From Henckelia pumila (taxonomy: Eukaryota; Streptophyta; Magnoliopsida; Lamiales; Gesneriaceae), in NCBI RefSeq assembly GCF_033568475.1, contig NC_133121.1, positions 130,480,375-130,544,374 of the forward strand: a DNA stretch of 64,000 nucleotides. The letters run 5' to 3'. A program made the translations under genes and the position numbers. Below are positions 22,661 to 33,859 of the stretch, piece by piece. The number at the start of each line of letters is the position of its first letter. The first letter of the stretch is position 1. Under the pieces are notes generated by a model, which had not been told where the DNA came from, did no database searches, and saw only the letters and a list, made by a program, of their open reading frames with translations.

Positions 22661-22916
22661 TATAATGTAATTTTTTTTAAAAAAATTGAGGCCCCACCCT
22701 AGGGCCTAGGCAGCTGCCTAGGTGGCCTCCCCCTAGGGCCGGCACTGTCTGGACGGACCAGATTGTACACCAGATCAAATGATTTGATCTGGTGATATGA
22801 TTTGATCCGTCCAGATTACTTTGGGGGTGCTATAGCCTCAGGGTAACATCGACCCTTCCCTGCAAGAGATAAATATTAGACAAACAAAGAGAACACCAAG
22901 AGCATCCGTGGTGAAG
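22181..22916. other. Intergenic DNA with a nested palindrome
   Basis: No gene seen. A (TA)n tract is near 22640. At 22748-22815 an outer inverted repeat (TCTGGACGGA / TCCGTCCAGA) encloses a 25-bp near-perfect palindrome at 22769-22793 (12-bp arms ACCAGATCAAAT, one centre base). Confidence 0.6.
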
Positions 22917-22921
22917 TGGTG

Positions 22922-25180
22922 TGTGGGACCCCGGGGCTCGTCAACTAAAATACTATAATTAAAGCATTACAGCATTTAAAAGAAGCAGCACAAGAAACCA
23001 CAATTTTTTTTTAAAGATGACCCTCGCTCGATCGGTTGAACTTCACCGATCGAGCGAGCAAGAATTGCCAATTCTCGGGTTTGAGCAAAAACAGAGCCCA
23101 CTCGATCGGTAGAACTCTACCGATCGATCGGCAAGCTCTGTTCAGAAATTCTGCAGATCACTTGTGCTGATTTTTCTGCTAAAAATAAACCATTAAATGA
23201 TACCATTGGTTTCCCCTTCAAAACCTGAAGATTCAACAGCCAAGAAGCATGCTAAACTTACACCCAACCATAATTCAACATTCAACCCAACATAATCTAA
23301 ACATCAAAAGACTATGCAAAGCTATACTATACAAAAGTTGGATACAATCCAAACTCAACATGGTTTAAAAGTAAGTTTGAATCTAATGCTAAAACTCAAC
23401 CCGGAGCACCACTTCTAAACTCTTCCCAATGCTCATGGCCTCCTATGACTTGGCCCTGAAACACCTGTTGCAATGCACACACAAAAACAAAGCAACAACC
23501 GAAAAACCGATAAGTCTAAAGACTTAGTATGAAAGACGGAAACATATAATAACACATATGGCAAATTTCATGCATTTCAAAGATAAAACACAACTCTAAA
23601 ACGCAAAGCAAACGGCAAGACTATCAAGGTTCAAGGCTCATTAGAAGACAACGGTTTAGATGCTAAAACGCATCACTCATCATCAGGCTTAAACTCATCA
23701 CTGATGCTATCACCGGAGTCAAAGTATCAATACTACAAACTCATCATTGATACTTGATATCGAAGCTAATAACTCGTCGACGATATCATGGCAAATCGGA
23801 AAGAAAGGTTAGGCTCAAGACGCACAACGAAATGACATAATACACAATCACCTCCTACAAAGCCTAACAAGCATGCTATAAAACTCAAGCAATGCATATC
23901 AAACATAAAAACATCCCCAACTTGATCATCGTCGTATCATACCTTCCAATCTTGATAGCTAAGTAGCTCCAATCCTCAAGCTACAATACACACCAAGCTT
24001 GTATCAACTCACTAGATAGAATGGTAGAAATCTCAAAGCTAGCAACTCAAACCTTGACCAATCTTCAATTGATTCGAATCGGTGCGAACTCGAACTCGAT
24101 ATATTTTTGAACAATCTGAAATTCATATCAAGTCATTCAATATTGCATTCAACTCATTCCAAAGCTCAACAACTCAAAGCTTGCTAATTTGACCGAAATT
24201 CAAACCGGCGACGTAACGGTTCGAAACCAATAATGCTAACAACTCAAACATCATCTAAACATTGATATATAACTCATATCAATATCATTTCATCACTGAA
24301 TTTCGAAATCCAAAAGCATATATTTCCAGAATTTATCAAACATAAACTGACGGCGTAACGATACAAATTCGGTAACCGAAACTTAAAATTATCAAAACTA
24401 TCAATCATAACAACTCATATCCACTTCATATCAGCTTATATATCAATATATACCAGCATATCAGAAGGTTCAAGCATTAGAAACATATTCTGAAAATCAT
24501 AACAATTGCATACATTGTCCGTTCTTCATTTCGGCTTCGATATCGTAAAGCTTATATCATCAAGAACACTAACACATACTCAAATTCTGATTTCTCCCAA
24601 CATCCCAACATCATAACTTCGAGACCTACTGAATCATAGAGATACTTACATCACAACGAAACTCTTGTCGCGAGGATTCCAGAACTACGCTCGATTTTAA
24701 AATCGGACAGCCGGATCTTGAGATATTGAAGTTTCAAAATCAAAATTGAATTGGAAATATGATTTCTTCCTTGCTGCACGATTTTTCTGCTGAAAATCTG
24801 ATATTATCCAAGTAATACACGTTCATATACAGCCAAATGACAAGTGTCCCACTCAGAATCTGATATTTGCACTTTGGTCCCTGAATTGTCCAATATTTGC
24901 AATTCGGTCTCTGCTCGAGTTTCTTCTTCAAATTAAATCCTATTCTCAAACTCGTAATTTCAATCTTAATCCCATAAATATTTAATTCAAATATTTCTAA
25001 CTTTTAATTTAAGAATCCCGGACTTTAAATCCCAATATCCGTAAATTTTCAAATTAAATATTTTCAGCCTCGAAAATTAAATCTCTAATTTCCATAATTT
25101 CTCCAATTAATATTTTTCAAAATTCGGAATTTAAATCTCTAATTTTGTAATTAATAGTTTAATATTTTCGGGGCCTTACA
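22922..25180 (-). mobile_element. Solo LTR of a Ty3/Gypsy-type retrotransposon
   Basis: The 2259-bp unit begins TGTAAGGCCCCG on the minus strand at 25180 and ends GGGGTCCCACA at 22922. Both sides carry the 5-bp direct repeat TGGTG (22917-22921 and 25181-25185). No primer site, polypurine tract or coding region follows, so it is a solo LTR left by recombination. It holds two perfect hairpins based on CGATCGG (23023-23058 and 23102-23127). No gene inside. Confidence 0.82.
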
Positions 25181-25427
25181 TGGTGCATGCTAGCTAAGAG
25201 TTCACCTATTCCACCAAATTGAACATCCCCTGCAAGGTAAACATTTATTTTGAAACAATGAAGTGTTCATATTGTTAATACATGAAAATTTTAACGTTAA
25301 ATGAATATATATATTATTTTTGTGGTCCGACGAGAGTCGTGAGTCATGTCAACTTTTAATAATATAAATAATAATAATAAATTTGTTTTCCTATTCCATC
25401 AATCAAAATTTATTGAATCATGTTAGC

Positions 25428-26377
25428 TAGACCTGCCACGGGTCGGACCCGTCGGGTCCGGGTCGGCAATAAGCCGACCCTTAACCGGCCCGCCCGTGGC
25501 CGGTTTCGCTCCGGGTCTCGGAATCGCCGATTCCGGGTCCGGTTAACCGACGGTTCTGAGTCCGGTTCGATCCTTATTTTTAAAAAAAAAATAAAAATAA
25601 AAAACTTGTAAAATTAAACTTTAAAAACTCTATCAAATATTTCATTGTCTCAATAAAAAGCTAATACATATATTAAATAAAAATATATTATATTTCAATT
25701 TTTAACATCTTATAATATTACATTTATTCAATAAAAAATATATAACATTTCAACTTTCAATATTGTATATTAAAAACTCTATCTAGTTCAATAAAAAATA
25801 TATATATATTTATTACATAAAAAATATATTGCATTTCAACTTTTCACAACTTATATTAAAAATTATTTATATCAATAAAAAATTTATTATATTTATTCAA
25901 TAAAAATATATATTATATTTCAACATCTTATATTAAAAACTCTGTTTATCTCAATTAAAAACTCTATTTATTTCAATAAAAAATATATTACATTTAAACT
26001 TTAAACATCTTATATAAAATATATTATTACATTTAATTATATTCAATCACAAAATATTAACAAATTAACACTTGGGTTCAAATCTCACACCCATGTATGA
26101 ATATCAAATATATATTATTTAAAATAAAATTAAAATATTATTTTAAAAAGTTAAATCCGCTGGGTCAACCCGGCGAACCCAGAGGGTCGGACCCGCCGGG
26201 TTGAACCGGCCAACCCGCCGGGTCGGCGGTTTTCCAAAGGGAAAACCGGGACCGGACCGCCTAGTGGCCGGTCCGGTCCCGGTTCCGGGTTGGACCGTTG
26301 ACCCGGTTAACCGGCCCGTTGACCACGGGCCGGTTCCGGTCCGGGTCCGGGTCCAACCCGGCCCTTGGCCAGGTCTA
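25428..26377. mobile_element. Non-autonomous hAT transposon, 950 bp
   Basis: Terminal inverted repeats TAGACCTG(G)CCA... at both ends and an exact 8-bp TSD ATGTTAGC (25420-25427, 26378-26385) are diagnostic of hAT. The outer 160-220 bp on each side are GC-rich with repeated CCGGGTC and GACCCG. The core is AT-rich with imperfect tandem repeats and no transposase. ORFs in the GC-rich arms are by-products of the repeats. Confidence 0.88.
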
Positions 26378-26385
26378 ATGTTAGC

Positions 26386-28360
26386 CATCCTAATTAATTC
26401 GGGCTAATTGCACTAATTTTCCTTAAAAGTATAAAAGATATAAAACTTTAAAAAATATTAATAGGTTAATGCATACTTCATTTTTTTTTTCAAATCTAGC
26501 ACATTTGAGTTTTATGTTCAATTTTTGAAATGGTTATATTACATGTACACCGGATTATACATTGGATTGCATATATTACACTTAAAATTATCGAACTAAT
26601 CTAAATGCATTTTTGAAAGATTTTTTACAAATAAAGTATAAAGATAATTTTTGAATTTCATAGAAAACATGTAACTCAATATGTACATATAACATTTTGT
26701 TTTTTGAAAATATGAGATCTAACAAGCTATTAATGCTATTAATTTTACAAAGAATGTTTTTTTATTTATTTTTATTTTTTCATAAAAGGTACGGATGCAA
26801 TTGGACCTAATTATTCTTTATTAGAGTTACGTTGCATGGGATCACGTCACCAACATTAATAAGGGGCATATTGTTCCATTAAGATCGAGTTACAGGTTGT
26901 TGCGAGTTGAAATTAAAACAGCCAAAGGGAAAACTCATCCAAAATCCAAATCAGAAATAATGCATTCGAATCAAAACGGAGGAGGCCCGGCCCGGTTCAT
27001 ACAACCATGCACCACCCTTTTACACCATTTTATCAAATCGTGACACAAATGATATGTAAGTAATAAATTGCAAATGAAGTGAACAATCCCGGTATTTATA
27101 AGGGAGAAGGTAGGAGACCACGCATATTCCGTAGGAGACCACGTGAGTGAGATTACGCGCTTGTTCATCCGAGACCCGCTCTTCCAGGGCGGTTCAAATT
27201 ATTACCTCGCCCTTGAGGTAAAGCTGAAGCTAAGGGGCCAAGGGGCCTCGCCTTTGAGACGAAGCTTAGGCTAAGAGCTCACTCACCTCAGGTATGCTCT
27301 ACCCTAGCTACTCTCCTCCTCCAATGTCATCCTCAACTCCTAGGCTCATTCTTGGCTTCCAAACTCTCAAACTCATCACTAACTCCTTAGTCACTTCTTA
27401 GCTCACCTTTATCCTTGTCACCTCCCTTAGCTATGACTCCAATTCTAACATGACTCGCCTCCAGTACCACCTACCCTCATTGGCCAATCTTATCACTTAG
27501 ACCTGGACCGGAGCCTCGTTTTTTGGCTATAGACTCCAATGCCTAAAAATGTTATGAGCTCATTCGTGGGATATCAAAATTAAATAGAGATTTATATAAA
27601 ACTATATATAAAATTAACAGTAGAATCGATCATTATTTTTGGTGCAAATTATCTGTTTCAGATGATTTTGTATGGAAAGTTGGAGATTGAGTATTATTGA
27701 GATGAAAGATTTGCAATCCTTGCAATAAAAAAATAGAAAAGGGTTTGCATAAAAAATATATATTTTATAAAAAAAGAAACAAATTAAAGACAGTTTCGGA
27801 ATATTGAAAAGAACTTCACCAAAAAAGATTCTTGGTGACTCGATATATCATATATCCGGTCCCCTTGAATCCAGACTCATCGAGATGGTTTCTTTTAAGG
27901 TACGTAGCGACAAGTATCATACGATGAAGATGAAGGATCGATATCACATGATTGGTAAGCCGCCTCGACGAACTTACCGTAACGGATGATCTCAGACCGC
28001 AGATTATTGTCAAGAGGGTCGAGCAATCCTTCCCAATTCTTGATTGATCCCTTGGTAATCCATCCACCTCTTGCATGCTAATAAGATGGGACTTCTCCGA
28101 TCTTGGGAGAGCTTCATTAGCCCTCATGCATATGGTCTTCTTTGTTGTCCTAATATGAAACGAGTGTCGCCTAAAGTTTTGATATATTATTGTTGCATTT
28201 GTTGAGTTGCATTGCCAGCTTACGTATTCACTAGTAATCGAAAGCCTCATTGCTGAGTTCTTGCTAACAAAATGACGCGATTTCGCACACAACGGGCATG
28301 CGTGGAGAGTGAGTGCGTGAATGAGTGAGTGAGTACGTACCGTTTATAACTTGATTAATA
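26386..28360. other. Intergenic DNA without a recognised gene
   Basis: AT-rich with a GC-richer patch at 26960-27520 that may be old repeat DNA (duplicated AGGAGACCACG near 27112 and 27142). The 158-codon minus ORF at 27816-28292 has no motif I recognise. Confidence 0.4.
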
Positions 28361-28420
28361 AGTGGGTGTTTGACTGAGCTTATAAGCTCTACGAAACAAC
28401 TTAATTATAAGCTCTTTTGA

Positions 28421-28464
28421 AGCTTATAAGCTGTCAAAATAAGCTGTTTGACAGCTTATAAACT
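28421..28464. repeat. 18-bp hairpin with GCTTATAAGC palindromes, MITE terminus-like
   Basis: Arms AGCTTATAAGCTGTCAAA and TTTGACAGCTTATAAACT (one mismatch) flank 8 bases. Just upstream, GGTGTTTGACTGAGCTTATA resembles the outer end of common plant MITEs. Similar AACTTATAAGCT sequence reappears in inverted orientation at 32120-32190. Confidence 0.5.
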
Positions 28465-28677
28465 GTTTTTTAAAAAATAGATTCACCCCTAGTTTTATAA
28501 AAAAAGGTCTTATTTTGATTCGCAATATTATCCTTGTATATTTTCATATATGTACGTACATGTCCACCATGCCCTCCACCCATTTTTAACTTTACCTACA
28601 CAATTAACAACCTACTCTCGTCCAGCCTTCGACTTCTTCTCTCCCAGCTTTTCATTTGCCTTCGACTTCTTCTATAT

Positions 28678-29329
28678 GAGTTTTGATCCCACGCACCCTA
28701 GGGTGCGTGGGGTTCCACGTGCACTCGCATCCAAAACAACTTCGATTGCTTTGAAATTTTTACTGTAGGATCGTCTAAAAAATACGAATCCAATGATATA
28801 TCATATGATGCGAATTTCAATCTCGGTGGTCGGAAATGAGAAGATGACCGAAAATTAGGTAAAATATGCAATTTTCCGTCATCTTCATATTTCCGAACTC
28901 CGAGATTGAAATTAATATCATATGATATATCGTTGAATTTGCATTTTCGAGACGATCCTAAGAGTTTTGATCCCACGCACCTTAGGGTGCGTGGGGTTCC
29001 ACGTGCACCCGTACCCAAAACAACTCCGATTGCTTTGAAATTTTTACTGTAGGATCGTCTAAAAAATACGAATCCAATGATATATCATATGATGCGAATT
29101 TCAATCTCGGTGGTCGAAAATGAGAAGATGACCCGAAATTAGGTAAAATATGCAATTTCCCGTCATCTTCATATTTCCGAACTCCGAGATTGAAATTAAT
29201 ATAATATGATATATCGTTGGATTTGCATTTTCGAGACGATCCTACCGTGAAAATTTCAAAGCAATCGAAGTTGTTTTGAGTACAGGTGCACGTGGAACCC
29301 CACGCACCCTAAGGTGCGTGGAATCAAAA

Positions 29330-29332
<3 letters not shown>
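28678..29332. mobile_element. Foldback MITE, a 3'-truncated copy joined to a full copy
   Basis: Unit A (28678-28961) and unit B (28962-29332) share nearly the same sequence starting GAGTTTTGATCCCACGCACC. Unit B ends with the inverse (GGTGCGTGGAATCAAAACTC) and is an imperfect hairpin over its whole 371 bp. Unit A lacks its last arm. Each terminus contains a 22-bp palindrome centred on CCCTAGGG, near-perfect in some copies. Flanking TATAT on both sides may be the TSD but is confounded by the adjacent (TA)n. No coding capacity; superfamily unknown. Confidence 0.75.
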
Positions 29333-29366
<34 letters not shown>

Positions 29367-30293
29367 TAAGATTTTGTTTACGTAAAAAAAAAATGATTTT
29401 TGTTCTATCATTTTCGTAGAATTTTAAAAAACAAAACTATCCAGATATTATTGAGTAATTTTAAATATATTATAACATAAAATATTTTTTAAAAAAAATT
29501 CAAAGCATACCCATTTTTATAATATTAAAATATAAAATAGTTTTTTATTTAACTTTAACATTTATCATAAATATTTAAAAAACAAATTCATATATATATA
29601 TATATATATATGTAATATTACATCACCTTCATATTATTATATCCTTTTGGTAATTTTGATATCTATTTATTTTATTACCTATCTAAAAGTGTGAATAAAA
29701 AAGTAAAGTTTTACAATTGTGAATTTACAAATTTGTCATTTTACTCTACACAAATTTATGTAAAAATAAATACATATAAGGATATAAATGTAAAAGTTAA
29801 ATATTGACTAGGACATAAAAGTAATATATTATATTACTTATCTATATCATCAATAATAAATTATAAAAGTGTGAACCAATGTCAAAGTTTTTTATTATGT
29901 ATTTTCAACTTTGTCCTTGGTTAGTACACACATGATAAATTTTATGAGAATACTTTTGTAAAATCAATTATTATGATAAGGTCAAAATTGACAATGTGTG
30001 TATATTAGATAAGGTTTCAGTTTCTAAAAAGATTAAAATACCAAAATACTTTAGTTTTTATTTTCTTGTAGATAAAGTGTTTCCACATAAATTTTAATTA
30101 AATTAAATACTTATACAGTTTTCTAAAAGATTGAAACATGCACCAAAATACTTTAGTTTTTATTTTTTTGTAGATGGAATGACATATTTTTTCAACAAAA
30201 AATATTATGTATTTTAATTTATTTAAGGACCTATTGAACTAAATAATTATATCATGAGTTCATAAATATAACAAAATATCAGATTTTTAAACG

Positions 30294-30339
<46 letters not shown>

Positions 30340-31658
30340 TTACACATCGGTGTTGAAATAAATCAATTCATGTGGAGTCAAATTTTAATCCAAAATAATA
30401 AATAAAGAACAAACCAACTCACAAATATCATATACATAAAAGTTGAAATTTAAAAAATTAACTATTTTTCCTCCTCAAAAAATCTAAAAACTATAATAAT
30501 TAATTTATGAGATGCTGTTACAATTAACGAAGAAATATTTTTACAAGAGTTGAAAATGAATATCTTCAATTTTTTTAGCAAAACTATAAGATTGATATTA
30601 TTAAATATTATTGAAGTCTGTAAATATATCTATGTTTATCAATCTACTACGGGTTAGTTAATAAATAAAAAAAAAAGTCTAGAAAAATTATGGATGCATT
30701 GACACGTCTCACATTAAATTAAAGATTCTGTAAAAATTACATCGATGAAAATTTTCAATCAAATGAATAATAAAGAAAAATATACAACAAAACGTTGAGA
30801 TAAAATATGGAATGTTAACATTTGTAATTAAAGACATTCAAAATTCAATCAAAAATTTCAGCAATGAGAGGATTGTAAGCAAAAAGAGATCAGTAGATTT
30901 CAAAAAGCGAGAAATCAAAAAGAAAAAAGGATTTCCAACAAATACATTGGTCGTTAACGATACTAACATACAAGTAATGAAAGACGATAACATACCAGAA
31001 TGCAGATGAGAATGATGAAATTATTGTTATTCTTTGCAAGTAAAAATTTTTAGTATAAAAAAGAGACCGTATGATTAAATAACAACGATAAAAAAATGCA
31101 AATGATTGATGAAGATAGTATCACAAGAATTGTTATTAAAGATGATGATAATAATGATTCTTTCATGGAGAATGAAAAACACGTAATATAAAAAATCGTT
31201 AAATAGAGAAAAATCATAAATATAAAATAAAAAAAATATTTGATGCAATAATTTAAATTAAGTTTTAGAATGCATTATCCATACCAATTTTTTTTTTCCA
31301 TAAATCAATAGTGATCAACATATAACATGGAAAATTACAAAATCATATTTAATTTAATTTGATTAACATATATATCTCACTTATTAACAAATAAAGAATA
31401 AATCATACATACATGAGATAGAAAATAAGACTAATTCATGGTACGAAGCATGTCATAATTTCTCAAGATTAATAAAAAAAAAATAGAAAACTCGATCGAG
31501 CTGTAATAATTACATAATTTTCAATATCAATATTGTGTTAATGTAAAACTACAATAAACGTAACACTTGTATTTATAAGCTTACATGAATTATTGATAAT
31601 GTCTTATTCTAACTGTTAATGTGGATGTAAAATAATTATGACCGTAAATAATACAAAC
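29333..31658. other. AT-rich intergenic DNA with (TA)n tracts
   Basis: (TA)n runs are at 29333-29362, 29592-29611 and 30300-30335. A phrase around CCAAAATACTTTAGTTTTTATTTT with GTAGAT after it occurs twice (near 30040 and 30130). No credible gene; the 65-codon ORF at 30812-31009 is Lys-rich low complexity. Confidence 0.5.
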
Positions 31659-31676
31659 ATTGAAACTACAAGTGTT

Positions 31677-31802
31677 GGGCCATGTACCCCCTCCTTCAGG
31701 TCACTGCCGCTCGTGCACATCCCTCGATTTACCCTCCACATGAGCCAATGGGCCTCTGACTCATGTGGAATGGGGTCCCCTTCGGGGTCAACCCTTTTCA
31801 AA
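31677..31802. mobile_element. SINE-like retroposed insert with 18-bp target duplication
   Basis: A 126-bp GC-rich segment sits in AT-rich DNA between exact 18-bp direct repeats ATTGAAACTACAAGTGTT (31659-31676 and 31802-31819, sharing the border A). A TSD of this length is typical of target-primed retroposition. The inner sequence has a loose A-box-like TGGCTCATGTGG on the minus strand but no clear B box or poly-A, so SINE identity is tentative. Confidence 0.5.
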
Positions 31803-31819
31803 TTGAAACTACAAGTGTT

Positions 31820-32786
31820 ACATTGTTCGAAAATATTGCAAATATTTTTATTAGTTGTAATGTCGAAGATTATATTGATTACATCACTAAAACATGTAAT
31901 AATTTTTTTTTTCAAAAAATATATATTATTACCATAAAAATCATTTATTAACTGCTTGTTAATATCTTCTCATCTCAATTAATTTATTTAACAACGTTTA
32001 TCGACAACAAAAGATGTTCTCACGTGCATCGTACGTGACTTTTACTAGTAATACCAAACACATCAAAATCTTTAAGTTGTTTAAAATAAGTTCATACAAA
32101 CATTTTAACAACTTATTTTTAAAATAATACTTAACAACTTATAAGCTCATAAAATAACTTATAAACTCTACAGCTTATAAGTTTTTAATAAATTTGCACG
32201 ATAATGCGGTGACGCGCATTTTTCAGTAGGAACGCGATGTCACGGGACGTAGCCAAGATTTAAACAGGGTGGGCTAGCTACATTAAAATTTGAATTTTTA
32301 TTTTAAGGTATTATTATTTAATTTTTACGTTATATATAACATGAATAAGATACATTTTAAAATTCAATAACACTTCTATTTGAAAAAAATTATTCTCTAG
32401 CTAGAATTTAATATATGAAGATACATAATAAATATATTATATAATAATGAGCTAATTTTCAGTAAATGCCTATAAAATAAATTAAAAAATAGAAAGTATA
32501 ATATATATTATTCAATCAAATAAGTTAGTTTTATAATTTTTTAATTTCACTTAATTTTTTTATTATTTATTATTTTTATATTTTTAGTTTATTTAGATAA
32601 ACACAAATACACGTAAAGTGTACCACTAAATTTGGTGAATATATAAATTAAGATAACCACATATATTGTATATATAGAGAGAGAAAAAGCAAAATAGACT
32701 AATAAACCCAAAAAAGATTATCTAAAACTCATAGACATTTATGTATACAAATTAAGCTCAATGAATATAATTCTTAAAATTCATGA

Positions 32787-32826
<40 letters not shown>

Positions 32827-33859
32827 TAGATCACCTAAGACCAGACTGGACTAGAGCCCACCCTAACCCCTAGTGTAGAAGTCACGTATAATTAATTGTG
32901 TTGAAAATCAGTGGCCCAAGTACCATATATGCATAATCCAGCCCTAGCTCTGATATTTTTACTATCACTGGGTATATATAATACAAATTGTAGTATCATG
33001 ATATCATTTTTAATTTACCTAAAATATCATTTTCTTTTTAAAATATTACTCGACGATTCAAAACTCCAATTTATCTCACTTCATTTTCCCACCTATGCAC
33101 AATCTCACACACAATTAAACTTCACCATCTCCTTCGTTTTCAAAACAAATTGTCATGCCGTACCAAAAGTATGTAATTTTTCGAGCCTATCGCACATGGT
33201 TGTGCGATTTATTTGGCTAATGTAATTTTTCAGTTTTTTTTTTTTTTTTTCAATTTTTTAAAACTAAAAAACGGGACACTTTCCGACCTTCATCATACAC
33301 ATTTTCTCACACTTCTTTGCTGTCTCTCCTCTCACTCTCACGGTCACAGCAAACAAATCGTGCTTGGCCGGAATATTTGTATAATTTGTAAATCTGTCAG
33401 GTTCCATAGCACATTATATTCACGAACAAATACAACACGCTAATGTGTGAACAAAAAATCTTTAAATTTCTTAAAATACCCCTCTTCCAATCTCAGCCTT
33501 GATGAGATAAGATAAAAACTTGAACCTTCTCTTCTTAATCGTCGACAGAAGGCTCACTTTTCTGCAAAATTCTTCGTTCGGATGCTCATTTTTTCTTGAG
33601 AAGTTGAAATCAAAACGATTAAAGATGAAAGTATGAAACACCAATAAAACAGACATCAAAGAGAGAACAAAAAACTATGTTGATTCAAAGGGGAGAAACA
33701 CTAAAGTAACCACTTGCCAACACGAACAGGTGCCTTGCAAAACTTAACTCGTGCTTCTGACCTACTACTACACATAAGCAACAAAAGTTGCAGCAATTTG
33801 AATAGTTGGTGTCGCCTTCGTCTCTTTCTTGGACAAGAGTAAATAGAAATTGACCGAAT
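31820..33859. other. Gene-free AT-rich DNA with a possible old MITE
   Basis: Between about 32237 and 32880, GGGTGGGCTAGC on the left and CTAGAGCCCACCC on the right are inverted and enclose AT-rich DNA with a (TA)n run, suggesting a degraded DNA transposon. No TSD was found. A T run is at 33230-33250. The end near 33860 should include the 3' UTR of the glycyl-tRNA synthetase gene. Confidence 0.4.

Noticed and set aside
22922..25180. Possible intact retrotransposon instead of a solo LTR
   Set aside because: No primer site, coding region or second LTR is present between the TSDs.
26143..26407. Gly/Pro/Arg-rich ORFs on both strands (also 25420-25611)
   Set aside because: They are the GC-rich terminal arms of the hAT element.
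27816..28292. 158-codon minus ORF
   Set aside because: No recognisable motif, no homologue I can name, and no splice or promoter context; probably chance.
28550..29018. ORFs across the foldback MITE
   Set aside because: They arise from the repeated MITE arms.
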